This document shows, piece by piece, positions 34,734 through 42,372 of a stretch of 64,000 nucleotides of DNA. The notes under the pieces are model-generated. The model did no database searches. It saw nothing but the letters and a program-made list of their open reading frames with translations, and was not told the DNA's origin. The stretch is taken from positions 1-64,000 of the forward strand of contig DATLUD010000034.1 in assembly GCA_035533275.1 (NCBI GenBank), given 5' to 3'. The position numbers were made by a program, and so were the translations under genes. Source of the stretch: SCRA01 sp035533275. GTDB taxonomy: Bacteria > Vulcanimicrobiota > Vulcanimicrobiia > Vulcanimicrobiales > SCRA01. The first letter of the stretch is position 1; each line of letters starts with the position of its first letter.

Positions 34734-35492
34734 ATGGCCAGGCAAGACGCGGGAACCATCGTCGTGACTGGCGGCAGCCGAGGCATCGGCGCCGCCGTCT
34801 GCGCGCTCGCCGCGCGCCGCGGCTACGCCGTGGCCGTCAACTACGCCTCCGACCAGGCCGCCGCGCAGCGCGTGATGCGCGAGATCGAGGCCGCCGGCGG
34901 ACGCGCCGCCGCGCTGCAAGGCGACGTGGCTCGCGAGGACGAGGCCGTCCGCCTCTTCGAGACGGCGGAACGCACGCTGGGTCAGATCACGGCACTGGTC
35001 AACAACGCCGGCATCACGGGCGGCATCTCGCGCTTGGAATCCCTGAGCGCCGAGGCCCTGCGGCGCGTCCTCGCCGTCAACGTCGAGGGGACGTTCTTCT
35101 GCGCCCGCGAGGCGGTGCGGCGCATGTCCACGCGCAACGGCGGCCGCGGCGGGGCCATCGTCAACCTCTCCTCGCTGGCGGCGCGCCTCGGCGGTTCGGG
35201 CGAGTGGCTGCACTACGCCGCCAGCAAAGGCGCCGTCGACACCTTCACGGTGGGCTTGGCGCGCGAAGTCGCGCGCGAGGGCATCCGCGTCAACGCCGTG
35301 GCGCCTGGCTTGATCGAGACGGAGATCCACGCTGCGGCGGGAGCTCCCGATCGCGCGGAGCGCATGGCTCCCTTGATTCCCATGGGCCGCGCCGGCACGG
35401 CGGCGGAAGTGGCGGAGACGATCCTCTGGCTGCTCTCGCCCGCGGCATCCTACGTGACGGGAACGATCGTCGAGGTGGGCGGCGGGCGGTAG
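34734..35492 (+). CDS. Short-chain dehydrogenase/reductase
   Basis: 252 residues. Cofactor motif TGGSRGIGAAV (13-23), NNAG (about 89-92), catalytic Ser in NLSSLAARLG, and Tyr-x-x-x-Lys in HYAASKGAVD, then VNAVAPGLIETEI. The profile is the FabG-like classical SDR group, and the basic residue after the first strand suggests NADP(H). The substrate is unknown. It follows the glycosyltransferase gene by 14 bases, with AAGG before its ATG. Confidence 0.9.
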   Translation: MARQDAGTIVVTGGSRGIGAAVCALAARRGYAVAVNYASDQAAAQRVMREIEAAGGRAAALQGDVAREDEAVRLFETAERTLGQITALVNNAGITGGISRLESLSAEALRRVLAVNVEGTFFCAREAVRRMSTRNGGRGGAIVNLSSLAARLGGSGEWLHYAASKGAVDTFTVGLAREVAREGIRVNAVAPGLIETEIHAAAGAPDRAERMAPLIPMGRAGTAAEVAETILWLLSPAASYVTGTIVEVGGGR

Positions 35493-35514
35493 TAGACCGC
35501 CGCGCCGCCGCGCG

Positions 35515-35709
35515 TTACGGCCGCTCGTCGCGCAGCGCCTTGCGCAGCTCGTCCATCAGCGCGGGCGAGTCGCTATGCCCGTGGCTCGAGACGGCGTGCT
35601 CGCGTGCCGCCTTGAGCACCTCGGCCTCCGACCCCGAGATGGCAAGCGTGCAGTTCTGCTCGCTGGGAAAGAGCCGGCAGTCGATGACCTTACGCGTTGC
35701 TACTGCCAT
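35515..35709 (-). CDS. DUF1059-family small protein
   Basis: 64 residues from the ATG at 35709 (AGGAGG six bases upstream). The pattern VIDCRLFPSEQNCTLAISGS, then EVLKAAREHAVSSHGHSDSP, is typical of DUF1059: two Cys near the N-terminus and a helix with His residues at the end. Function is unknown; metal binding is plausible from the Cys/His set. It lies 22 bases downstream of a methyltransferase gene on the same strand and is probably co-transcribed with it. Confidence 0.85.
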   Translation of the reverse strand: MAVATRKVIDCRLFPSEQNCTLAISGSEAEVLKAAREHAVSSHGHSDSPALMDELRKALRDERP

Positions 35710-35731
35710 GGTGTCCTCCTGTAGGAAGTGA

Positions 35732-36808
35732 TTATGGGCGTGCCTCGTAAACCAGGTTGAACGGCGTCTCCGCCGCACGGCGGAAGCGCGTGAAGCCGCC
35801 GTCGCGCACGACGTCGGCGATGCGCCGCTCGCCGGCCTGGGCGCCCAGCCCCAGACCGACCTCTTGCGCCAGCGAAGACGGCGTGCACAGCATGGTCGAG
35901 GCCGCGTAGAACATGCGCCCGATCGGGTTGAGATTCTCCTCCGGCCGGTCGTAAGCGAAGGGCTCGACGATCATCCACGTGCCCTCGGGACTCAGCGTCT
36001 CCAAGACGTGACGGGCCGCGCCGACCGGGTCGCCCATGTCGTGCAGGCAGTCGAAGAAGGCGACGAAGTCGTAGCCCTCTCCCGGATACTCCCTGGCCGT
36101 CGCCACGCCGAACTCGACGCGGTCCTCCACGCCGGCCGCCGCCGCGCGCTCGCGCGCGCCCCGGATCGAGCCCTCGTGGTAGTCGAATCCGCGAAAGACG
36201 GAGGCCGGATAGGCCTGGGCCATCAGGATCGTGGAGGCTCCCAGGCCGCAGCCGACGTCGGCCACGCGCGCGCCGGCCTGCAGACGCTTCTCCACGCCCT
36301 CGAGCGCCGGGATCCACTCCGAGACGAGATGCGCGTTGTACGACGGCCGGAAGAAGCGCTCGGTGCCCTCGTAGAGCCGCCCGTCGTGATCGTGCCAGCC
36401 CACGCCCTCGCCGGTGCGGAACGCCTGCGCGATCCGCGGCTCGTCCGCGAAGACCGCCTCGATGATCTGGAAGAGACCTTGCGCGAAGAGCGGACTCGAC
36501 TCATCGGCCAACATGAGCGCTTGCTCCGGCGGCAGCTCGTAGCGCCCCGTCGCCGGATCGTAGGTGAGGTAGCCGCCCGCGGCTTGATTCTGCAACCACT
36601 CGCGCACGTAGCGTTCGTGCGTGCCGGTGGCTTGGGCCAACTCGCTCGACGTCATCGCTCCGCCGCGGTGGAGCGCGCGATAGAGACCCAGCTTGTCGCC
36701 GATCACCACCAGCGACGCGCTCATCGCGGCGCCGGCATCGGCGATGGCTCGCTCGATGAACGCGTTCAGCCTCGCTTCGTCGATCGCCCGCATGGTCTGA
36801 TTCGCCAT
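35732..36808 (-). CDS. SAM-dependent methyltransferase with N-terminal winged-helix domain
   Basis: 358 residues from the ATG at 36808 (GGAGG upstream). The first ~100 residues form a dimerisation/winged-helix domain (TSSELAQATGTHERYVREWL), typical of small-molecule methyltransferases such as the Rv2258c-like group. SAM motif I is VADVGCGLGASTILMAQAYP (about 185-204), with a FFDCLHDMGDP motif further on. The likely substrate is a small hydrophobic molecule, not identifiable. The gene is divergent from a LuxR regulator across a 104-base gap with a palindrome, so the regulator may control it. Confidence 0.85.
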   Translation of the reverse strand: MANQTMRAIDEARLNAFIERAIADAGAAMSASLVVIGDKLGLYRALHRGGAMTSSELAQATGTHERYVREWLQNQAAGGYLTYDPATGRYELPPEQALMLADESSPLFAQGLFQIIEAVFADEPRIAQAFRTGEGVGWHDHDGRLYEGTERFFRPSYNAHLVSEWIPALEGVEKRLQAGARVADVGCGLGASTILMAQAYPASVFRGFDYHEGSIRGARERAAAAGVEDRVEFGVATAREYPGEGYDFVAFFDCLHDMGDPVGAARHVLETLSPEGTWMIVEPFAYDRPEENLNPIGRMFYAASTMLCTPSSLAQEVGLGLGAQAGERRIADVVRDGGFTRFRRAAETPFNLVYEARP

Positions 36809-36882
36809 CGCCGCCTCCTCCGTGCTAGAGGGTTCCATTTCGTGATGCAGGAAGCGTACCGCCCCAGCGTGGGCGCGATCAA

Positions 36883-36898
36883 TACGCCGATTGGCGTA
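36883..36898. promoter_or_regulatory. Palindrome in the methyltransferase-luxR intergenic region (candidate operator)
   Basis: TACGCC and GGCGTA form a perfect 6-bp inverted repeat separated by four bases, 15 bases upstream of the regulator ATG. Dimeric LuxR-type regulators bind such sites, so autoregulation or control of the divergent methyltransferase is plausible. Confidence 0.4.
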
Positions 36899-36912
36899 AG
36901 GCCAGAGGTCCA

Positions 36913-37509
36913 ATGGGAGTCCTCTCCGGCGCAGATTACGAAGCGCTTCTCCAGGTGATCGAGGAGCTCCACGACGCGGGATGGCGCCTGGACGGCCCGC
37001 ATGCCGTGCTCGCCCGCATCGCCGCGCTGATTCCCTGCGACGTGATCTCCATTGCGTACGTCGATGCATCGCACGTCCCTCGGTGCACGCGCGCGCGCTC
37101 CCTGCGCACCGAGATCGCCCTGCGCTTCGAGCTGGCGGCGGTCGCCTCGCCCGCCGCTCGCGGCGTCGTGGTGCTCGCGCTCGGCCGCTCGTCGACCGAC
37201 TTCAGCGAGCGCGACCGGGCATTGGCGGAGCGCCTCGTGCCGCACCTGCGCCAGGCGCTCGGATCGCTGCGCCCCGACGCGTTGCCCGCAAGCGGCGTCC
37301 GCGTGTGGCCAACGGGCGACCTGACGCCGCGAGAGCACGAGATCGTGCGCTGCGTGGCCGACGGCGCCACGAACCGCATCATCGCCTTACGACTGGGCAT
37401 CTCCCCGCGCACGGTGCAGAAGCACCTCGAGCACGTCTACGAGAAGCTCGGGGTCGAGACGCGCACAGCGGCGGCGATGCGCCTGGGACGCGCCGGCTCC
37501 AACGCCTAG
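36913..37509 (+). CDS. LuxR-family transcriptional regulator
   Basis: 198 residues. The C-terminal HTH is textbook: LTPREHEIVRCVADGATNRI, IALRLGISPRTVQKHLEHVY and EKLGVETRTAAAM (about 137-190). The N-terminal ~120 residues are not a receiver domain (no Asp-phosphorylation pattern) but look like a GAF-like sensor with two Cys (Cys42, Cys58). It is divergent from a methyltransferase gene with a perfect palindrome between them. Its end overlaps the convergent beta-lactamase-family gene by four bases. Confidence 0.88.
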   Translation: MGVLSGADYEALLQVIEELHDAGWRLDGPHAVLARIAALIPCDVISIAYVDASHVPRCTRARSLRTEIALRFELAAVASPAARGVVVLALGRSSTDFSERDRALAERLVPHLRQALGSLRPDALPASGVRVWPTGDLTPREHEIVRCVADGATNRIIALRLGISPRTVQKHLEHVYEKLGVETRTAAAMRLGRAGSNA

Positions 37510-38849
37510 TACGGCGTCCCTTTGCCCGTCTTCTTCCAGAGCGCCTCGTCGTACTCGGCCCAGCGGTCGAAGCCCGACGCCTGCGCCGCCACCTGCGCGC
37601 TCCACGCGGCGGCCTGATTCTCCATGGCGCCAAGGGCCTGAGGGTCCGTGATGGCCGCCGCCGCGATGGTGGAGACCTGGCCGTAGAGGCGGATGACGTC
37701 GTCGTCGCTCGCATGCGGCGAATGCGCCGAGTTGGTCAGCAATACCGCGATCGACTGCGTGGCCGGGTCCACCCAGATGTCGCAGCCCGTGGAGCCCTCG
37801 TGCCCGAAGCCTCCGTAACCGAAGATCTCTCCACGGTTCGACGAGTACGTGGTCGCCTCGTCCCAGCCCAGGCTGCGCACGTCGCCGATGCGCTGGCTCT
37901 GACGACCGAGGTAGTAGGGGCGCAGCATCGCGGCCACCGTCGCGGGGGAAAGGACTCGCGCACCGTTGAGCTCGCCGCCGTTCAGCAGCATCTGCGCGTA
38001 GGCCGCCACGGCGTCGGCCGTCCCGAAGAGACCGGCATGGCCCTCCGCGCCGATGGGGCCGTAGCCGTCGATCACGAAGCGCCCGCGGATATAGCGATGA
38101 TCCTTGCCGGGCGCCTCGGGGCTGACGCGGCTGAGCAGATCGGCAGGCGGGTCGAAGAGCAGCGAGTCGCCCAGGCCCAACGGGTCGGCGATCTCCTTGG
38201 CGAAGAACTCCTTGATGGGCATCCCGGAAACCAGCCGAACGATGCGCGCAAGCTCGATGTAGCAGGTGTTGCAGTACTCGAAGCGCGTGCCGGGGGCGAA
38301 ATGGAGTGGCATGGCATCGACGATCGCCTCTCCCCGGGCGAGAGGAAGCACCGACTGCTCCTCGTTGAGCGCGCTCGGAAGGCCGGCGCTGTGCGTGAGC
38401 AGCTCCTCGATCGTCACCTGCTCCTTGCCGTGCTGGGCGAAGGCCGGATCGTCATGGGAGACGCGATCCCAGAGGCGGATCTTGCCCTGCTCGATCAGCT
38501 TCATGATCGCCGTCGCGGTGCCGATGGGCTTGGTCATCGAGGCGAGATCGTAGACGGTGTCGATGGAGTTCGCCTGCGGCGCCGGATAGAGGGCGCGCTC
38601 GCCGAACGCCTTGCGGTAGACCACCTTGCCCTCGCGCGCGATCAGCACCACCGCGCCGGGCATGTCGCCTTTCTTGATGTCTCTCTCGACGATGGGGGCG
38701 ATGCGCGCGAGCACGGCGCTCGACATCCCCACCGACTCCGGCGTCGCCGACGGAAGGACCGTGTCGGCGCGCGCGGGGAGATGCGCGCAAACGAGTGCGA
38801 GAACGAGCCATGCCAACGGCAGTCCGCAGCGGCGTGCGCCGCGCCCCAT
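37506..38849 (-). CDS. Serine beta-lactamase-fold hydrolase (class C/esterase family)
   Basis: 447 residues with a Sec signal peptide (hydrophobic stretch about 9-25, ending near ARAD). Catalytic residues are in place: SxxK at Ser104-Met-Thr-Lys107, a YxN at Tyr192-Cys-Asn194, and His-Glu-Gly at 350-352 as third motif (HxG type). This places it in the beta-lactamase/penicillin-binding-protein/esterase superfamily; HxG rather than KTG favours an esterase or peptidase over a true lactamase. It is exported, probably to the periplasm. The start codon overlaps the stop of the upstream small gene as TGATG. Confidence 0.85.
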   Translation of the reverse strand: MGRGARRCGLPLAWLVLALVCAHLPARADTVLPSATPESVGMSSAVLARIAPIVERDIKKGDMPGAVVLIAREGKVVYRKAFGERALYPAPQANSIDTVYDLASMTKPIGTATAIMKLIEQGKIRLWDRVSHDDPAFAQHGKEQVTIEELLTHSAGLPSALNEEQSVLPLARGEAIVDAMPLHFAPGTRFEYCNTCYIELARIVRLVSGMPIKEFFAKEIADPLGLGDSLLFDPPADLLSRVSPEAPGKDHRYIRGRFVIDGYGPIGAEGHAGLFGTADAVAAYAQMLLNGGELNGARVLSPATVAAMLRPYYLGRQSQRIGDVRSLGWDEATTYSSNRGEIFGYGGFGHEGSTGCDIWVDPATQSIAVLLTNSAHSPHASDDDVIRLYGQVSTIAAAAITDPQALGAMENQAAAWSAQVAAQASGFDRWAEYDEALWKKTGKGTPY

Positions 38850-39217
38850 CAGGCGTTCCGTCCTTCGCTCTCGCCGTCGGTGCCGAGCTCTTGGAGGATA
38901 TCCGCGAGCGCCTCGTCGATGCCCCGCGCCTTCATGCGGGCGAGCTCATAGAGCTCGGCGAAGATGGTGCCGGCGTCGAACATGAACTCGTCGACGGTGT
39001 GAGGAGTGACCTCTTCGATGACGCGCCCCGTCTCGTTCAGGATATGGACGGCGTAGTACTGCGAGTTTCGATCATCGACCCGGGAGATCTGGATCGAATG
39101 GCGCGCGAACGAGACCCGAAAGGCGTCCTCCGCCGCGGTCTCGGTCCAGGCGAGCTTGCCGGCTCTGCTGCTGTCCCGCAGTCTGATGACGAGTTGGCCC
39201 ATTCTGTCCATTGCCAT
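38849..39217 (-). CDS. Hypothetical protein, acidic C-terminus
   Basis: 122 residues from the ATG at 39217; ATGs at 39211 and 39202 are also possible and none has a strong SD. The sequence suggests an alpha/beta domain: LVIRLRDSSRAGKLAWTETA, strands around SIQISRVDD and YYAVHILN, then an acidic helical tail. I do not recognise it. It precedes the beta-lactamase-fold gene and is translationally coupled to it, so it may be a partner or regulator of that exported hydrolase. Confidence 0.5.
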   Translation of the reverse strand: MAMDRMGQLVIRLRDSSRAGKLAWTETAAEDAFRVSFARHSIQISRVDDRNSQYYAVHILNETGRVIEEVTPHTVDEFMFDAGTIFAELYELARMKARGIDEALADILQELGTDGESEGRNA

Positions 39218-39290
39218 CCGATCGGCCTCTGCGTCTGCTCCTCGCGGTCTCAAGGTACCCAATCGCTCCTCCTCGCGTCCGCCGGAGCGC

Positions 39291-39506
39291 CTATGGCGCA
39301 GGGGGAGGAAGCTCGAGCCGATCGACGCGCACGCGGCCCACGGAGAGCTCCCCGACCTCCATCACGCCGATCCGCGCTCGCCCGATCAAGAGGCGCCCCA
39401 CCACCAACGCGCCCACGGCGAAGGCGCCCACCGCGAGCGCGCCGCCCGCCAGCGCCCCCGCGGCGAACGCCCCAATGGCTCTCGCCCCGCCGGGCCGCTC
39501 ATCCAT
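39291..39506 (-). CDS. Small protein with five-residue hydrophobic repeats
   Basis: 71 residues. From about residue 10 the chain repeats a five-residue unit close to A/V-I/V-G-A/R-L (IGAFAAGALAGGALAVGAFA and so on), then ends in RVRVDRLELPPPAP. It is rich in Gly and Ala with regular spacing, resembling beta-helix or membrane-associated repeat proteins seen in many proteobacteria without known function. It lies 21 bases downstream of a four-helix membrane protein gene on the same strand and is probably co-transcribed. Confidence 0.6.
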   Translation of the reverse strand: MDERPGGARAIGAFAAGALAGGALAVGAFAVGALVVGRLLIGRARIGVMEVGELSVGRVRVDRLELPPPAP

Positions 39507-39527
39507 CGGACCCGCGCTCCACTTCGC

Positions 39528-39974
39528 TCAAAACCGCACGCGGTACGTGCCTACCCGCGGCGGCCGGCCGGGAAAGACGAACGACGAAAACATCAACGCC
39601 GAAGCCGCGACCTGGAGACCCGCGCAGCCGAGCAGAACCGCATGCCGTCGGCTCTCGTCGGCCAACAGCAAGGCGAGAGCCACGGAGGCGGCGCCGACCG
39701 CAAGGAGCACGCCAAGCGCAGCGACTCCGCCGCCGGCCCACCTCCACCGCGCGTCGCTCAACGCTGCGTCGCGATCGGGAATCAGGTAGAACGTCAGGAC
39801 GATCCAGCAGGCGGACGAGCTCAGGAGCATCAGCGCAGCGCTGAGCCGCAGCGAGTTCGCCATCCACGTGGATGCAGGATCCCAGGCAAGCAGGAAGAGC
39901 AATGCGTTGCACGCTGTAACGGCCGCGATGGGCATGCGCAGCACGGCAAGCTTCTTTCCACTCATTCGCGCCAT
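39528..39974 (-). CDS. Hypothetical four-helix membrane protein
   Basis: 148 residues from ATG at 39974. Four hydrophobic segments (about 10-30, 42-64, 80-104, 112-133), a short basic N-terminus (MARMSGKK) and a basic C-terminus. No catalytic motif is visible and I do not recognise the family. It lies between the glutaryl-CoA dehydrogenase gene (same strand, upstream by 27 bases) and the repeat protein gene, so co-transcription with either is possible. Confidence 0.55.
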   Translation of the reverse strand: MARMSGKKLAVLRMPIAAVTACNALLFLLAWDPASTWMANSLRLSAALMLLSSSACWIVLTFYLIPDRDAALSDARWRWAGGGVAALGVLLAVGAASVALALLLADESRRHAVLLGCAGLQVAASALMFSSFVFPGRPPRVGTYRVRF

Positions 39975-40001
39975 GGAGCCACCCCCTCCGCGCTCGCGAC
40001 G

Positions 40002-41198
40002 CTAGAACGCGCTGATCCCCGTCAACGCCTGACCGAGGATGAGCGCGTGCACGTCGTGCGTCCCCTCGTACGTGTAGACCGACTCCAGGTTCGCCATGTG
40101 GCGCATGGGGACGTACTCCGCCAAAATGCCGTTCGCTCCCATCATGCGGCGGGCCTTGCGCGCCACCTCGGCCGCCATCTCGCAGTTGTTGCGCTTGGCC
40201 AGACTGACCTGCTGGGGGCGCATCGTCCCGGCGTCCTTGAGCTTGCCCAGCTGGAACGCCAGCAGCTGCGCCTTGGTGATCTCCGTGAGCATCTCCGCCA
40301 GGCGCTCCTGCTGGATCTGCTTGCCCCCGATGGGGCCGCCGAACATCACGCGCGACTTGCTGTAGTCGACCGCCTGCTCGAAGCAAGCCATCGCCGCTCC
40401 GATCACCCCCCAGGCGATCCCGTAGCGCGCCTGCGTCAGGCACATCAGCGGCGACTTCAAGCCGCCGCTCTTGGGGAGCATGGCCTCCAGCGGCAGCTCC
40501 ACGTCCGTGAACGCCAGCTCACTGGTGTCGCTCGCGCGCAGGGAGTGCTTCCCTTTCTGGTCGCGCGCCGTGAAGCCCGGCGTTCCGCGCTCTACCAGGA
40601 AGCCGCGAATCGAGTCCTCGTCGCCGTCGTCGGTCTTGGCCCACACCACGGCCACGTCGGCCCGCGAGCCGTTGGTGATCCACATCTTGCTGCCGTTGAG
40701 CACCCAGCGGTCGCCATGGCGGCGCGCGCGCGTGAGCATCCCCGCGGGATTCGATCCGTAATCCGGCTCCGTGAGCCCGAAGCACCCGGTCTTCTCAGCC
40801 TTGGCCAGCGCCGGGAGCCACCGGCGCTTCTGCTCCTCGCTGCCGAACGCATGGATCGGGTACATCACCAGCGCCCCCTGAACGCTGGCAAACGAGCGCA
40901 GGCCCGAGTCGCCGCGCTCCAGCTCCTGCATGATCAGCCCGTACGCCACGTTGTCCAGGCCGGCGCAGCCGTACTCCTCCGGCAGGTTGGCGCCGAAGAC
41001 GCCCAGCTCGCCGAGCGCGGGCACGAGCTCACCCGGAAAACGGCCGTCGAGCCACGCCTCCTCGATGATCGGAAGGACGCGCTGGTCGACGAAGGCGCGC
41101 ACGGTGTCGCGCACCTGCCGCTGCTCCGTCGTGAGCGAAGCGTCGATGTCGTAGAAGTCGGTACCCGCGTATGCCATGGCCGCCTGCTTCGACGGCAT
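40002..41198 (-). CDS. gcdH: Glutaryl-CoA dehydrogenase
   Basis: 398 residues from the ATG at 41198 (GAGGGGGG upstream). Strong similarity to GcdH throughout: EEYGCAGLDNVAYGLIMQEL, GCFGLTEPDYGSNPAGMLTR, NGSKMWITNGSRADVAVVWA, and the C-terminal YTYEGTHDVHALILGQALTG, where the Glu of YEGTHD is the catalytic base. The FAD enzyme oxidatively decarboxylates glutaryl-CoA to crotonyl-CoA in lysine, tryptophan and benzoyl-CoA catabolism. The benzoate-CoA-ligase-like gene at the window end and lhgO fit this theme. It is divergent from an FAH-family gene. Confidence 0.94.
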   Translation of the reverse strand: MPSKQAAMAYAGTDFYDIDASLTTEQRQVRDTVRAFVDQRVLPIIEEAWLDGRFPGELVPALGELGVFGANLPEEYGCAGLDNVAYGLIMQELERGDSGLRSFASVQGALVMYPIHAFGSEEQKRRWLPALAKAEKTGCFGLTEPDYGSNPAGMLTRARRHGDRWVLNGSKMWITNGSRADVAVVWAKTDDGDEDSIRGFLVERGTPGFTARDQKGKHSLRASDTSELAFTDVELPLEAMLPKSGGLKSPLMCLTQARYGIAWGVIGAAMACFEQAVDYSKSRVMFGGPIGGKQIQQERLAEMLTEITKAQLLAFQLGKLKDAGTMRPQQVSLAKRNNCEMAAEVARKARRMMGANGILAEYVPMRHMANLESVYTYEGTHDVHALILGQALTGISAF

Positions 41199-41292
41199 GG
41201 TGCGCCCCCCTCGCACGACGGGAGCGCGACTTCTCCCGTACGGCGGGGCGATGCCGGCAGGTCAACGCCCCTCTGGGCGAGGATGCCACGCC

Positions 41293-42210
41293 ATGCGACT
41301 GAGGACATACGAAGCCACGGAAGCCGCCGGCGCCGCGCCGCAACTCGGCATGGAGCGCAACGGCCGCATCGTTCCCCTGCACGGGGTGAGCGACGTTGCC
41401 GCCTTCTTCTCGCTGCCGGCCGAGACGCGGACGCGGCTCGCGCGCGATGCGGAGACCGCGCTCGCCAAGGACCTGGGTGCGCCGGCGGCAAGCGTGAAGA
41501 CGCTGCTTCCGGTGCTCGACCCGCGCAAGGTGATCTGCGTGGGGCTGAATTACCGCGACCACGCCGCCGAACAGAACCTCGAGATCCCCAAGGCGCCGGC
41601 GCTCTTCCCGAAGTACGCGTCGTCGCTGGTGGCGCACGGAGAGCCGATCGAGCTGCCCCGCGAGAGCGCGAAGGTGGACTACGAGGCGGAGCTGGTGCTG
41701 GTCATCGGCAGCCGCGCCGACCACGTCTCGCTCGACGACGCGTGGAGCGTGGTCGGCGGCCTCACCATCGGCAACGACGTCTCCGTTCGCGACTACCAGG
41801 GCGCCACCACGCAGTGGATGAACGGCAAGATCTTCGACCGCACCACGCCCGTGGGCCCCGTGGTCGTCACGCCGGACGAGTTCCCCGACCCCGCGGACCT
41901 CGAGATCTGGCTCGAGATCGGCGGCGAAGTGCTGCAGCGCTCGCGCACCTCGCAGTTCGTCTTCGACGTTCCGCAGATGATCGAGTACGTGACGCGCATG
42001 ACGACGCTCGAGCCCGGCGACCTCATCTTCACGGGAACGCCGGGAGGCGTCGGCTTCCTGCGCAAGCCCAGGCGCTACCTCCAAGACGGTGAGACGGTCA
42101 CCGTCTACGTCGAGGGGATCGGCACGCTCGTCAATCCCGTCAAGGCTCCGGAAGGCGGCGCCGCTCCCGATCTCCTGCCCAAGCCGCGCCGCGAGGAGCG
42201 GACTGCCTGA
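41293..42210 (+). CDS. Fumarylacetoacetate hydrolase-family protein
   Basis: 305 residues from the ATG at 41293 with GAGGATG upstream. The FAH domain has CVGLNYRDHAAEQNLEIPKA, LFPKYASSLVAHGEPIELP, VDYEAELVLVIG and GLTIGNDVSVRDYQ, which carry the three acidic metal ligands, then FTGTPGGVGF near the end. Family members hydrolyse C-C bonds or decarboxylate (fumarylacetoacetate, acylpyruvate, 2-hydroxyhepta-2,4-dienedioate and others). An acylpyruvase or HHD isomerase role is possible. It is divergent from gcdH and followed within ten bases by a strongly structured element. Confidence 0.9.
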   Translation: MRLRTYEATEAAGAAPQLGMERNGRIVPLHGVSDVAAFFSLPAETRTRLARDAETALAKDLGAPAASVKTLLPVLDPRKVICVGLNYRDHAAEQNLEIPKAPALFPKYASSLVAHGEPIELPRESAKVDYEAELVLVIGSRADHVSLDDAWSVVGGLTIGNDVSVRDYQGATTQWMNGKIFDRTTPVGPVVVTPDEFPDPADLEIWLEIGGEVLQRSRTSQFVFDVPQMIEYVTRMTTLEPGDLIFTGTPGGVGFLRKPRRYLQDGETVTVYVEGIGTLVNPVKAPEGGAAPDLLPKPRREERTA

Positions 42211-42220
42211 GCGTGGAGGG

Positions 42221-42370
42221 AGCCAAGCGGCTGGGGCATGCCTCTCGAGGGGCGCTCCGACATCGGCCCGTAGGCAGGATGCCGAGAGGGCCGATGCGGC
42301 GCGAACAGGAGGCCCACAGGATGTGGGCCGACGAGTGGCCCCGAGGGAGGCGTGCCCCGGCCGTTTGGCT
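42221..42370 (+). ncRNA. Candidate structured non-coding RNA: long stem enclosing two GGA-triloop hairpins
   Basis: The whole gap between two convergent genes folds into one structure. Bases 42221-42243 pair with 42348-42370 over 23 uninterrupted pairs, and pairing continues with small bulges inward to about 42257/42333. Inside are two arms. One is a 9-bp stem (42261-42269 with 42288-42296) carrying GGCA-GGA-TGCC (42273-42283). The other is an 8-bp stem (42311-42318 with 42322-42329) with a GGA loop. All non-Watson-Crick pairs in the outer stem are G-U on the plus strand and would be A-C mismatches on the minus strand, so the plus strand is the likely RNA. No known family was recognised. Confidence 0.45.
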
Positions 42371-42372
42371 AC

